This document shows, one piece after another, positions 1 through 8,153 of a stretch of DNA of 64,000 nucleotides. The DNA comes from Ilyomonas sp963790435 (GTDB taxonomy: Bacteria > Bacteroidota > Bacteroidia > Chitinophagales > Chitinophagaceae), in the NCBI GenBank assembly GCA_963790435.1, contig CAWBOI010000002.1, positions 124,001-188,000 of the forward strand, in the 5' to 3' direction. How positions within the stretch are numbered: position 1 is the first letter of the stretch; each line of letters opens with the position of its first letter. Below the pieces are notes generated by a model. It was not told the origin of the DNA and did not search any database. It saw only the letters and a list, made by a program, of their open reading frames with translations. Position numbers and translations under genes: made by a program.

Positions 1-1
1 A

Positions 2-208
2 TTGATTGCCTTTAGAAATGTGGGTGGTGATAACGATGGATACTTTGATAACATCAGCTTAGTGGCTTTGCCTGCTCAAAACTATTTTTTAATCATTATA
101 ATAATTGCTGTAATACTAACAGGCATTGCGGACTGTGTTGTATTTCCGCAAAAGAAAACGACAAATCAACATAAAGAATCAATAACCTGTAATCATAAAA
201 TATCAAAC
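2..208 (+). other. Open frame at window edge, probable tail of an upstream secreted protein
   Basis: The frame is open from the left edge and runs without a stop into the lipoprotein start at 209. Its first residues include FRNVGGDNDGYFDNISL, which resembles the last strand of extracellular carbohydrate-binding or DUF642-like domains. After that comes a run of isoleucines and then sequence of no clear character. The first ~25 codons are probably the true end of an upstream gene. The rest may be non-coding, or the upstream gene may be frameshifted. The upstream part is outside the window, so function cannot be judged. Confidence 0.35.
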
Positions 209-790
209 ATGAAACACTTATTTTTTGTAACAGCAATATTCGTTATTGCGTCGTCTCTATCCTGCAACAATAGCAGCGCAAGTAAAGCAACCAATAAAGA
301 TGAGGCTGCCACGGAGAACGCAACTTCATCTTCATCCACAGGTGATGCTGTTTTTTCTTACAACTTAGACGGAACAACGGTTTCCGGTGGCGAAGTGGAT
401 GCAACACAAACAAACAATATAGCCTATATTACCCAAACTAATAATGGCAATAAGCTAACGTTTTTTCTTGGTGATGCATATCAGGAAAATACAGAAACGT
501 TTTCGCATTCATTACGGTTTGCAATACCTGATAAAACAGGCGCAGTAACGCTAACTCCTAATGAAGACAACTGGAACATACAACTTTTTTTAGGCAACGA
601 TAAGAACGACAAATATATTCTGTATGCTAACGAGACTTTTAATATTACACTAACAAACATTTCTTCAACACGTGTTTCAGGCACCTTTTCCGGGAAAGTA
701 AAATTAGTAGAAGGACAAGGATCCGGTAAAGCTGAGCTTACCATAACCGATGGAAAGTTCGACATTCCGGTTCGCAGCGATAAACAGTAA
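209..790 (+). CDS. Small secreted lipoprotein, unknown function
   Basis: The 193-residue product starts at the ATG at 209, the first start followed by a signal peptide. It has a hydrophobic core (residues 5-18) and a lipobox ending in Cys around residue 19, so it should be a lipid-anchored envelope protein. A Ser/Asn/Thr-rich linker follows. The remainder is rich in beta-strand-like alternation and ends in TITDGKFDIPV, a pattern seen in small Bacteroidota lipoproteins with one beta-sandwich domain. No catalytic motif is visible. It heads a run of three short lipoprotein genes in the same direction, which may share a function. The function is not recognised. Confidence 0.7.
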   Translation: MKHLFFVTAIFVIASSLSCNNSSASKATNKDEAATENATSSSSTGDAVFSYNLDGTTVSGGEVDATQTNNIAYITQTNNGNKLTFFLGDAYQENTETFSHSLRFAIPDKTGAVTLTPNEDNWNIQLFLGNDKNDKYILYANETFNITLTNISSTRVSGTFSGKVKLVEGQGSGKAELTITDGKFDIPVRSDKQ

Positions 791-848
791 TCAGGTTAAG
801 TTTTTTCATGTAAAAAATCATACAGTTTCCTTCAAACAATTAAAAATC

Positions 849-1311
849 ATGAAGCAGTTATTTATTATTTCAATAGTCATTATTTCGCTCGCAACATATT
901 CCTGCAGGAACACCAACTCTTCATCAAACTCTTCAAGAACAAATTCTGCTGAAACCAATCCACCAGCAATTCTATCATCATCTTCGTCATCAACAGCTAT
1001 GCCAGCCAACGCTGACAATTCTAACGAATTGATGGATACCACAAAACTAAAATCGGATATGAACGATATGTTGAACTCGGTGATCAGTGGTAAACCTGAT
1101 ACAACAAAACTGAAAAAAGCAGCCGGAGATATCATGACCACAGATGCCGAATATGTTATCGGATTCAGGCATTGATAAAATGTATGGTAACAGTAATGAT
1201 CCTTCTGTGAAAGCGGCTGCGGATGCACTGAAAAAGGCGCGAAATGGAATGGGCATAACACCTGGCAAATTAGACAGCATGAGAAAGGAAGCCTCTGCCT
1301 TGCAACATTAA
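849..1311 (+). pseudogene. Small lipoprotein gene with a frameshift
   Basis: The ATG at 849 opens a signal peptide with a lipobox ending SLATYSC, then a Ser/Asn-rich linker and a helical stretch with two DTTKLK repeats. That frame stops at 1173-1175. From 1153 another frame continues with equally protein-like sequence (LSDSGIDKMYGNSNDPSVK) to a stop at 1309-1311. The two halves join naturally if one or two bases are wrong near 1143-1153, giving a product of about 153 residues. As read, the protein is truncated to 108 residues. The lesion may be real or a sequence error. The function is not recognised. The second lipoprotein gene of the 209-2271 group. Confidence 0.6.
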
Positions 1312-1467
1312 TTTCTTCATTTTAAATCATAAACATAAACAAAGAAATACCCCTTGTTTGTTAGTGTTCAATTTTCAGCCTTAAGCCCTGAAAAGCAATA
1401 CAGTTAAACACTACAGCCTTTGATTCATTGCTCTCTTTTTAATTACACAACTGGTTAAAAAATAAAA

Positions 1468-2271
1468 ATGATGAAAACAAAAACGGTAAGTTTACTCATA
1501 TTAATTGCCTGCGCTATTGCAGCATTCACCTCATGCAATTCCAGTGCATCTTCCAACAACAATCCTGCTTCTGAAAGCAATACCAGCAGTGGCATTCCCG
1601 GCTCAGGAAACGATACATATTTAGAGATGAGCAGCAATACGGTTGGCAAGCAATTATCTATGCAAATACTTATCAAAGCTTACTTATCGGCAAGCGGAAA
1701 ACTAAGAACCGAAATGTATAAGATAACCAATGATAAGCCATCTCTAATTATGGCAGGGCTTGCCGATGTCAACAACCCTTTGCAAACCACTTTGCTTGAC
1801 GACAGCGCAAAAAAATTCACGTCTCATCATATTGATACGGCTGGTAGCAACAATGACGATGCAGGACACACAACGTATGCCGTTTCAAAAATAGGTAACG
1901 AAACCATCAACGGTTTTAACTGCACTCATGCCCGTGTAATTGCTACCAAACACTATAGCGGAGCAGCAGCCAGTTTTATGAATGGAACCGATACTACTGA
2001 TTTATGGATGAGTAAAGATGTGCCCTTGCCCAATGCCATGAAAAAATACGTACAACTGTCATTCACCAAAAGTTTAGGCACAGGAATATTCAACAACAAT
2101 GTGGCGAATCAGTTGCAACAAATGAGTTGCGAAGGCATGTTTGTAAAGTTTGAAATGCACGGCGAAAACGTTTCGTCAACCACACAACTTACCAAAGTTT
2201 TAAAAGATAACTTTCCAGCAGGTTTGTTTGCTGTGCCTTCAGGTTACAAGGAAGAAAAAGATGATTTTTGA
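1468..2271 (+). CDS. DUF4412-like lipoprotein
   Basis: The 267-residue product starts MMKTKTVSLLILIACAIAAF and has a lipobox ending FTSC, so it is predicted to be an envelope lipoprotein. A short Ser/Asn linker leads into a domain of about 220 residues. The segment around residues 145-185 (INGFNCTHARV, then DLWMSKDVPLP) matches the pattern I know from the DUF4412 family: a mature domain with a conserved Cys and a 'W-x-S-K-D-x-P' stretch. The molecular role of that family is not established. The second ATG, one codon in, is an equally good start. A-rich sequence precedes it, with no Shine-Dalgarno motif, as is usual in this phylum. Confidence 0.7.
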   Translation: MMKTKTVSLLILIACAIAAFTSCNSSASSNNNPASESNTSSGIPGSGNDTYLEMSSNTVGKQLSMQILIKAYLSASGKLRTEMYKITNDKPSLIMAGLADVNNPLQTTLLDDSAKKFTSHHIDTAGSNNDDAGHTTYAVSKIGNETINGFNCTHARVIATKHYSGAAASFMNGTDTTDLWMSKDVPLPNAMKKYVQLSFTKSLGTGIFNNNVANQLQQMSCEGMFVKFEMHGENVSSTTQLTKVLKDNFPAGLFAVPSGYKEEKDDF

Positions 2272-2827
2272 AATTTACTGTTCCGCAGATATATGCGGAT
2301 GTTTTGGTAGTGGTTCAGTTTGAAACAATGACAAATAAAAACCTGTCAGGTTATACATTTTTTTCTAAAAAATCATAAGCAAACCCCACAGGTTGCGATG
2401 ATTATTTTCAATCTGCACCATTACTTATGTTTTGTATTCAATCTGCGTTATCTGCACGACACGATTCACGCTGATTGATTTCACAACAGGATGCACAAAT
2501 TTGAACAAAAACAAATGCGCATAACAATGGAAGGAAGCTCTTTTGCAAAAGCCGCGAAATGGTTTTTTCTTTTGTTGGCAATTGTATTGTTCGTATGCGC
2601 TGTTGTATTGGCTTGTTGTTAGAGAATACTGCGTTATCTACAACATAAAAACAAAAACCTTTCTTCTTAGTTTACGGCTTATGATGCTGGAAAATTGTGT
2701 TTATAAAATGAACTTTTCCCTTTTTGTTTCCTGCCTATTTTACAAAACATTCCTTTCGGCTTCTTGGTATGCGCTGTGTATTCATGGTGCAAACACATTT
2801 ATATTTGCGGCTCATCAAACTAAAATC
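2272..2827. other. Long intergenic region with repeat fragments
   Basis: No convincing gene is visible here. An open frame from 2543 runs in frame into the PfkB gene, but its translation is rich in Cys, Tyr and Phe and lacks family similarity, so it is treated as leader sequence. The stretch holds a short perfect palindrome, AACCTGTCAGGTT (2340-2352), and a phrase around 2440-2480 like the 'AATCTGCGT...ATTCACGCTGATT' repeats scattered through Bacteroidota genomes. The promoter of the kinase gene must lie here, but I cannot place it with confidence. Confidence 0.5.
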
Positions 2828-3751
2828 ATGTCAGTTATTGTAGTAGGCACAATGGCGTTCGATGCCATTGAAACGCCGTTTGGAAAAACCGATAAAATCA
2901 TAGGTGGCTCGGCTTCGTATGTGGCGTATGCGGCACATCATTTTGTTACCCCGGTGCAGCAGATTTCGATTGTAGGAAATGATTTTCCACAGCAGGAATT
3001 TGACGATTTGCAACAGCGCGGCGTACAGTTGGATGGCGTGGAAGTGGTAAAAGACAAACCTTCTTTTTTCTGGAGCGGTCGTTATCATTTGGATATGAAT
3101 ACACGCGACACATTAGTAACTGATTTGAATGTGCTTGCTGATTTCAATCCGGTGGTTCCCGATAGTTACCAGGGTGCTGAATTTGTAATGCTGGGTAACC
3201 TAATGCCGAGCATACAAAAGAGCGTAATTCAGCAATTGAAAACGAGACCCAAATTGATTGTGTTAGACACGATGAACTTTTGGATGGATTCAGCATTGGA
3301 CGGTTTAAAAGAAGTGCTGCAAATGGTAGATGTGTTGCTGGTAAACGATAGCGAAGCGCGACAACTAACCGGCGAATTTTCAATAGTAAAAGCGGCAAGA
3401 AAAATATTAACGATGGGACCGAAATATCTCATTATTAAAAAAGGCGAGCACGGCGCTTTGTTGTTTCATCAGAACAAAGTGTTCTTTGCACCGGCGCTGC
3501 CATTGGAAGATGTGTTCGACCCAACGGGCGCAGGCGATACATTTGCTGGTGGCTTTATCGGGCATCTTGCCAAAACCAAAGACATCTCTTTTGAAAATAT
3601 GAAAACGGCAATCATTGTTGGCTCGGCAATGGCAAGCTTTTGTGTTGAAAAGTTTGGTACGGAACGGTTGAAAGAATTGACCAAACAAGACATTGCCGAA
3701 CGCATGGAAGCCTTTGTGCAATTGGTGAATTTTGATATTGCACTGGTGTAA
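2828..3751 (+). CDS. PfkB-family carbohydrate kinase
   Basis: A cytoplasmic ATP-dependent kinase of the ribokinase/PfkB family that phosphorylates a sugar or nucleoside. The ATG at 2828 is chosen because family similarity begins with MSVIVVGTMAFDAIETPFG; upstream codons look like leader. The length (307 residues) fits the family. An N-terminal 'GGSASYVA' glycine segment lies around residue 30. The family signature DPTGAGDTFAGGF lies at about residues 231-243, with the catalytic base at Asp237. The substrate cannot be read from the sequence. In Bacteroidota, proteins of this type are often annotated simply as sugar kinases. No neighbouring gene points to a pathway. Confidence 0.85.
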   Translation: MSVIVVGTMAFDAIETPFGKTDKIIGGSASYVAYAAHHFVTPVQQISIVGNDFPQQEFDDLQQRGVQLDGVEVVKDKPSFFWSGRYHLDMNTRDTLVTDLNVLADFNPVVPDSYQGAEFVMLGNLMPSIQKSVIQQLKTRPKLIVLDTMNFWMDSALDGLKEVLQMVDVLLVNDSEARQLTGEFSIVKAARKILTMGPKYLIIKKGEHGALLFHQNKVFFAPALPLEDVFDPTGAGDTFAGGFIGHLAKTKDISFENMKTAIIVGSAMASFCVEKFGTERLKELTKQDIAERMEAFVQLVNFDIALV

Positions 3752-3773
3752 TATTTTTAATGGATGATTGATG

Positions 3774-3808
3774 ATGGTTAATTGATTTTACAACTGACAA
3801 TTAACCAT
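3774..3808. repeat. Inverted repeat, GGTTAATTG family, copy 1
   Basis: ATGGTTAATTG (3774-3784) and CAATTAACCAT (3798-3808) form a perfect 11-bp stem with a 13-base loop. A second, slightly degenerate copy with the same arms lies at 6258-6286, on the other side of the unknown gene and the flippase gene. It can form a hairpin in either transcript but has no U-tract. Confidence 0.7.
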
Positions 3809-3862
3809 TATCAATAACAACATCATTTGACATACTTCCTTATCATCTGCAACTGCTTGATT
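3809..3862 (-). repeat. Displaced copy of the flippase gene 3' end (direct repeat)
   Basis: Read on the minus strand, 3823-3861 encodes IKQLQMIRKYVK followed by a stop. The last residues of the flippase gene at 4727 are FKQLPVIGKYVK followed by a stop. The similarity extends past the stop into TTATCAATA...ATCA on both sides. The two copies are direct repeats about 904 bp apart and bracket the unknown gene at 3864-4703. This looks like the footprint of a duplication or insertion event at the end of the flippase gene. Confidence 0.7.
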
Positions 3863-3863
3863 C

Positions 3864-4703
3864 ATGCTTACAGAGAAAAGTGTTCTTGACATATTAGATA
3901 AATACTCACCTCTTATCTACCTCGATCATCCCTATTCTTACACAATTGATTCTCGGCTAAATGTTTTTTGCAATAAAAAAGAACAATGGGTTATTTTAAC
4001 TGAAAAGCTTGGTTATAATCCAAGAGGAGATTCCATCCGACTGGAACTTATTTGCGTTGGTAATTGTTTAGGTAATGTATACAAAAAAGAAAGTATCAAA
4101 ATGCCTATAAACTTCGACAATTTCAACGACTCATTAGATTATGAAGTTTTAAAACCAGACGCTAAATATTGGCTTGTACGTAGCGTGAAGGTTGAATTGA
4201 GTCATAATAAACAAGATTATATAGATGCAGAAATAGAATTAAAACAAATTGAACCGAATGAAATATCAGCCGAAGAAGCAGAAAGGTTAATAATACTCAA
4301 ACATCGAAATCTTTTTCGCGCAACTGATGATGAGTTTTATCAATTGATTCCAAAAGAACTGAAAAAGATACTCGTTATTGATGAATGGTATCATATAGAT
4401 TATGAAGAACTGTATGAGCAGCACATCAGCCAAGAAAAGATAGATATGACTTATGAATTGAGTAAACATTTTGCTGGTGGAAAAAACATCTCAGATTATG
4501 ACACCTTTGTTGCACTTTATAAGCAAAAAGAGCAGAGAATCTATGATGAAAGTTTAGTAAAATGGCAAAACAGTTTGCCAAGCTCTTATGAAACATGGCA
4601 ACAGATTGCAAAGGTCATAGTAACTGGAGATACCTCATTTTATAAACCAACTTTAGAACCAAACACACATTGGAAATTTCATCCTGAATCGGGCAGCTTA
4701 TAA
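3864..4703 (+). CDS. Hypothetical protein (DUF7003-like?), flanked by direct repeats
   Basis: The 279-residue product has no signal peptide or membrane segment, so it should be cytoplasmic. It begins MLTEKSVLDILDKYSPLIYL and has a beta-rich N-terminal half with aromatic and charged residues (a DSRLNVFCNKKEQWVILTEKLGY stretch at ~29-51). The C-terminal half is helical and rich in Glu, Lys and Tyr. The N-terminal pattern is reminiscent of the DUF7003 family, but I hold this loosely. The gene lies between two ~50-bp direct repeats derived from the end of the convergent flippase gene, which suggests later arrival. Its base composition looks more A/T-rich than that of the neighbours. Function unknown. 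Confidence 0.6.
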   Translation: MLTEKSVLDILDKYSPLIYLDHPYSYTIDSRLNVFCNKKEQWVILTEKLGYNPRGDSIRLELICVGNCLGNVYKKESIKMPINFDNFNDSLDYEVLKPDAKYWLVRSVKVELSHNKQDYIDAEIELKQIEPNEISAEEAERLIILKHRNLFRATDDEFYQLIPKELKKILVIDEWYHIDYEELYEQHISQEKIDMTYELSKHFAGGKNISDYDTFVALYKQKEQRIYDESLVKWQNSLPSSYETWQQIAKVIVTGDTSFYKPTLEPNTHWKFHPESGSL

Positions 4704-4712
4704 AGATGTTTT

Positions 4713-4769
4713 TCTTATCAATATCATCACTTCACATACTTCCCTATCACCGGCAACTGCTTGAATTCT
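4713..4769 (-). repeat. Second direct repeat, at the intact flippase 3' end
   Basis: This is the intact counterpart of the copy at 3809-3862. It includes the last twelve codons and stop of the flippase gene and about 14 bases beyond it. Shared blocks are TTATCAATA, ACATACTTCC and GCAACTGCTTGA. The copies have drifted at about a fifth to a quarter of positions, so the event is not recent. Confidence 0.65.
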
Positions 4770-6226
4770 TTTCTTTCTACTCTGCTAATAAACCACAAAT
4801 ACGATAAAACCAAAACGGTGGCTACCGCTAAACTATATAACGTATTTGCCCACAATGAAATCAATCCCCTATGAATAAAAAACAGCAATACTACGATCAT
4901 CAGATATGCCAATAATTTCTTCCACGCATACGGCACACGATAATGTTTTTGTCCCCACACATAGCTTACCACCATCATTGTTCCATAACATAAAAAAGTT
5001 GCCCATGCACTGGCAATATAACTAAAGCGCGGAATGAACAGCCAATTGATCGAAATGGTGATGATAACGCCAATCAAAGTAATGATGCTGCCGGCCGACG
5101 TTTTACTTGTGATTTTATACCATATACTTAGGTTAATATAAATTCCCAAGAACATGTTTGCCAGCAAGAGTATAGGAACCACTTTTAAACCTTCCCAATA
5201 GTTTTTTTGAATAAAAAATTTCCAGATGGGCAAATACAAGCTCACCACTAAAAACATAAGCGTAATAGTGAGCACAAAAAACTTCATTACACGCGCATAC
5301 ACAAACGGTGCGCTTTTACCCTCAGCCTGCTTAAAAAAGAATGGCTCTGCCCCCAAACGGAAGGCTTGTATAAACAAAGAAATTAAAATGGATAATTTAT
5401 AACAAGCACCATAAATGCCCACTTGTTGCTGCGCAATTTGCGGCGGCAACCACCAACCGAGCATCAACCGGTCAAAGGTTTCATTTACGGTGTAACCCAA
5501 ACCGGCTATCATCATGGGCAGCGCGTAAACAATCATCTCTTTCCATATTGCCACATCAAAAGAAAAACGTTTTGGCACCAGCCATTTTATCAACAATAAC
5601 AACGTAAAAGCCGACTGCGCAATGTTGGCATACAACACATATTCAATAGGATTTTTATTGGGCTGATAAAACAAAACAATCCACGAATTGCCGCCTGTTT
5701 TTTTGTACTCGTAAGGGCAATATTTAATAAAGAAAATAGTAAGACCAACGTTAATTAAAATACCAAACACTTTTATCAGTGCATACAAGCGTGGCTTACC
5801 TTCATTGCGCAAACGCGCAAACGGAATGGCGCTCAAGGCATCGAACCCAATGATAAAAACGCTTAGTGTAATGAGATGCGGAAACGCTTGTTGCGAAGAA
5901 ATGTTTACCAAAAGGGATTGACTGAACCAAAGCAAAACGCTTAATACAATTGTGCTGATTAATAAACTAATGGAAGTGGTATTATTAACCTTGTCGGCAA
6001 TCGTTTTATTTTGAATGAACCGAAAATAAGCCGTTTCCATGCCGTAAGTAAACAGCACATTCATTAGCGGCAACATGGCGTAAACAGAATTCATTCTTCC
6101 ATAATTAGCCACACTGATGATAGAAGAGTAAGTGATGATGGGAGCCAAAAGATAATTGATAAACCGCGCCGCAATGCTGCTGACGCCATACCAGACCGTT
6201 TGTCCTGCTAAACTTTTTATGCTCAA
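4727..6226 (-). CDS. Polysaccharide flippase (Wzx/MATE-like, lipopolysaccharide biosynthesis protein)
   Basis: The 499-residue inner-membrane protein has about 12-14 hydrophobic segments spread along its whole length. It starts MSIKSLAGQTVWYGVSSIAARF, the typical opening of polysaccharide transporters of the MVF/MATE superfamily ('K.l...t..yg...i..r...fl..Pl.t...'). Such proteins move lipid-linked oligosaccharides across the inner membrane for O-antigen, capsule or related polymers. No glycosyltransferases lie nearby, so the substrate is unknown. In this family many Bacteroidota genes stand alone. The 3' end is duplicated about 900 bp downstream, at 3809-3862. The start at 6226 is the first ATG before the conserved N-terminus. 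Confidence 0.85.
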   Translation of the reverse strand: MSIKSLAGQTVWYGVSSIAARFINYLLAPIITYSSIISVANYGRMNSVYAMLPLMNVLFTYGMETAYFRFIQNKTIADKVNNTTSISLLISTIVLSVLLWFSQSLLVNISSQQAFPHLITLSVFIIGFDALSAIPFARLRNEGKPRLYALIKVFGILINVGLTIFFIKYCPYEYKKTGGNSWIVLFYQPNKNPIEYVLYANIAQSAFTLLLLIKWLVPKRFSFDVAIWKEMIVYALPMMIAGLGYTVNETFDRLMLGWWLPPQIAQQQVGIYGACYKLSILISLFIQAFRLGAEPFFFKQAEGKSAPFVYARVMKFFVLTITLMFLVVSLYLPIWKFFIQKNYWEGLKVVPILLLANMFLGIYINLSIWYKITSKTSAGSIITLIGVIITISINWLFIPRFSYIASAWATFLCYGTMMVVSYVWGQKHYRVPYAWKKLLAYLMIVVLLFFIHRGLISLWANTLYSLAVATVLVLSYLWFISRVERKEFKQLPVIGKYVK

Positions 6227-6257
6227 GAAAGAGTTTGTTTTTAATGGTTACTTATTA

Positions 6258-6286
6258 ATGGTTAATTGTAGAAACATCAATTAACC
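6258..6286. repeat. Inverted repeat, GGTTAATTG family, copy 2
   Basis: ATGGTTAATTG (6258-6268) and CAATTAACC (6278-6286) form a 9-bp stem across a 9-base loop, matching the copy at 3774-3808. It sits between the AIM24-like gene and the start of the flippase gene. Confidence 0.6.
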
Positions 6287-6310
6287 GCTAACCTTATTCA
6301 ATCAAAAATA

Positions 6311-7105
6311 CTAATAGCTGTCTCCGTCAATCATGTTGCCTAATGTTCCTAAAATGCTGCCTTCTTCTTTGCGTTGCGTGGTGCCATACATCAGGATGCG
6401 ATGTGCTAAACGGCTCACAGGCAGCGTTTGAATCCAAATGATTCCAGGACCGCGAAGCGTGGCAAAAAACAAACCTTCGCCACCAAAAAATGAATTGCGG
6501 ATGCCGCCAATAAACTGAATATCGTAATCAACCGTAGCTGTATAACCTACGAGGCAGCCCGTATCAATTTTTAAGAGTTCCCCCGCAGCGAGATCTTTTT
6601 GAAACACATGACCACCGGCGTGCATAAACGCCATGCCATCGCCCACTAATTTTTCCATAATAAAACCTTCGCCGCCAAACAAGCCGGTGCCTAATTTTCG
6701 CTGAAAAGCAATGCTGATGCTAACGCCTTTTGCCGCGCACAAAAACGCATCTTTCTGGCAAATAACAGTACCGCCTAATTGCTGCAAATTGAGAGGAATA
6801 ATTTTACCGGCATAAGGCGCGGCAAAGCTCACATGCTTCTTGCCATAACCCACATTGGTAAAAGCCGTCATAAACAAACTTTCGCCTACCAATACGCGCC
6901 TGCCCGCATTCAACAATTTATTAAAAATGCCACCACTTTGCTGCGTGCTGCCATCGCCAAAAATGGTTTGCATTTGTATGCCATCATCCATCATTAAAAA
7001 CGCTCCGCTTTCGGCAACAGCGGTTTCCTGCGGGTCAAGTTCTATCTCCACATACTGCATTTCTTCGCCCACAATTTTGTAATCTATTTCATGATTTTGT
7101 ATCAT
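6311..7105 (-). CDS. AIM24 / TIGR00266 family protein
   Basis: The 264-residue protein has the glycine-rich, beta-rich composition of the AIM24 (TIGR00266) family. Repeated 'G-x-[GA]-[FL]' turns are visible, such as GTGLFGGEGFIMEKLVGDG around residue 135-155 and NSFFGGEGLFFATLRGPG near residue 208-225. The family folds as a double-stranded beta-helix related to tryptophan RNA-binding attenuation protein. Mitochondrial AIM24 affects inner-membrane organisation, and the bacterial role is not established. The length fits. It is divergent from the YXWGXW gene at 7234 and shares a 128-bp promoter region with it. Confidence 0.85.
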   Translation of the reverse strand: MIQNHEIDYKIVGEEMQYVEIELDPQETAVAESGAFLMMDDGIQMQTIFGDGSTQQSGGIFNKLLNAGRRVLVGESLFMTAFTNVGYGKKHVSFAAPYAGKIIPLNLQQLGGTVICQKDAFLCAAKGVSISIAFQRKLGTGLFGGEGFIMEKLVGDGMAFMHAGGHVFQKDLAAGELLKIDTGCLVGYTATVDYDIQFIGGIRNSFFGGEGLFFATLRGPGIIWIQTLPVSRLAHRILMYGTTQRKEEGSILGTLGNMIDGDSY

Positions 7106-7233
7106 AACGAGGTTTGTTTTTGTTCAGTTTTTCATCAGCTAAGAATTCTGTATATTGCTTGTATTTATATTATTAAACCAATAAGGTTGCAAACCATCAC
7201 AAGGTTGATTGACAAACAACAAAAATAGTTTTT

Positions 7234-7536
7234 ATGAACCAACTGATTGTTAAATGCGCAGTACTATTTGTGTTGGCTTTTGGCTTTTCGGAAGCCACAC
7301 ATGCACAACACATTTATGTTGACGTTCAGCCACAGGCAAGAGCAATGCCACGCCCTGTAGCACCACGCTCCAACTACATTTGGATAGATGGCGAATGGGT
7401 GCGGCGCGGCAGGCATTATGTGTATCGCCCGGGTTATTGGATAGCGCCGCGCCCAGGCTGGATGTGGGTTCCGGGCAGATGGATAAGAACACGCAGAGGC
7501 TGGTATTGGATGCCAGGTTCGTGGAGAGGAAGATAA
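7234..7536 (+). CDS. Secreted YXWGXW/WXXGXW-repeat protein
   Basis: A 100-residue exported protein. Residues 1-24 form a signal peptide ending ATHAQ. The mature part is almost entirely Trp/Tyr/Arg/Gly/Pro repeats (YIWIDGEWV, YVYRPGYWI, WMWVPGRWI, WYWMPGSWR), the pattern of the small YXWGXW-repeat family. It is strongly basic. Proteins of this type are periplasmic or surface-attached, and their function is not known. The start at 7234 follows an A-rich leader. The gene is followed by a long non-coding stretch with one copy of the 11-mer GCAAAAACAAA (minus strand, 7556-7566). Confidence 0.75.
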   Translation: MNQLIVKCAVLFVLAFGFSEATHAQHIYVDVQPQARAMPRPVAPRSNYIWIDGEWVRRGRHYVYRPGYWIAPRPGWMWVPGRWIRTRRGWYWMPGSWRGR

Positions 7537-7738
7537 TTCGTTCTTGACGCTTGCTTTTGTTTTTGCCCTTTTTTTGCTGTTGGTGGTCATCCTCTTTATA
7601 AAATTCCGCCTTACTGCAACATTAAAATTGGATTAAAAACAAATTAGAACCTGCTTAAAATTGGTTTCTCTGTTGTTTGGATATGGTAGTGTTGTGTAAT
7701 TTACACTCTCATTCAAAAACAATAAAAAGAATCCAATC

Positions 7739-7897
7739 ATGAAAACAGAACTTGTAACCTCTTCGCTGTTATCAGCGCTTTTATTTTCATTTCAATGGGC
7801 ATCAACACGAGTGTTAAGCGTGGTATTAAAACCATTGGTAAGATTGATGATGCGGTTTTGCATGCCGTCGTTTGTGTCTCGTTTTTTGATGCAGTAA
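7739..7897 (+). CDS. Small hypothetical protein (52 residues)
   Basis: The reading frame begins MKTELVTSSLLSALLFSFQW and ends MRFCMPSFVSRFLMQ. It is basic and hydrophobic, with one possible membrane-associated helix. The ATG follows an A-rich leader (CAATAAAAAGAATCCAATC), like those of genes in this genome. A strong terminator at 7993-8031 lies in the right direction and has no other upstream gene within 400 bp. That is the main reason to think something is transcribed here. It could equally be a small RNA. Nothing is recognised in the sequence. Confidence 0.3.
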   Translation: MKTELVTSSLLSALLFSFQWASTRVLSVVLKPLVRLMMRFCMPSFVSRFLMQ

Positions 7898-7992
7898 TCG
7901 AACAAAAAAATTGAATCCAATAGCACGTGGAAATGTGTCCCAAATTTCCGGACAAAAGATAAAAAGTAAGGTTTAGTAGAACGTATAAGAAG

Positions 7993-8031
7993 AAACGCCT
8001 GTTGATGATTTCAGCAGGCGTTTGTTTTTGC
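7993..8031 (+). terminator. Strong intrinsic terminator
   Basis: AAACGCCTGTTGA (7993-8005) pairs with TCAGCAGGCGTTT (8011-8023), a 13-bp stem with one G-T pair, around a 5-base loop. It is followed at once by TTTGTTTTTGCC as the U-tract. The U-tract doubles as a copy of the complement of the dispersed 11-mer. It ends transcription of whatever lies in 7590-7990. Confidence 0.75.
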
Positions 8032-8153
8032 CGTAAAACTTTCGCAGCTATTGCTAAGAAGCAGAAGCGTTTCATTTTTGTGTAAAAACAAATGGGGCTT
8101 AATTTTTTATCTTCTTCTTATGGCGTGCCATTTGTTTCAATCATCAAAAAACT

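Noticed and set aside
818..1261. 147-residue frame antisense to the second lipoprotein gene
   Set aside because: Shadow frame: low-complexity Ser codons on the other strand keep it open.
2543..2827. 95-codon N-terminal extension of the PfkB kinase
   Set aside because: Not similar to kinases and rich in Cys and aromatics; family similarity starts at 2828.
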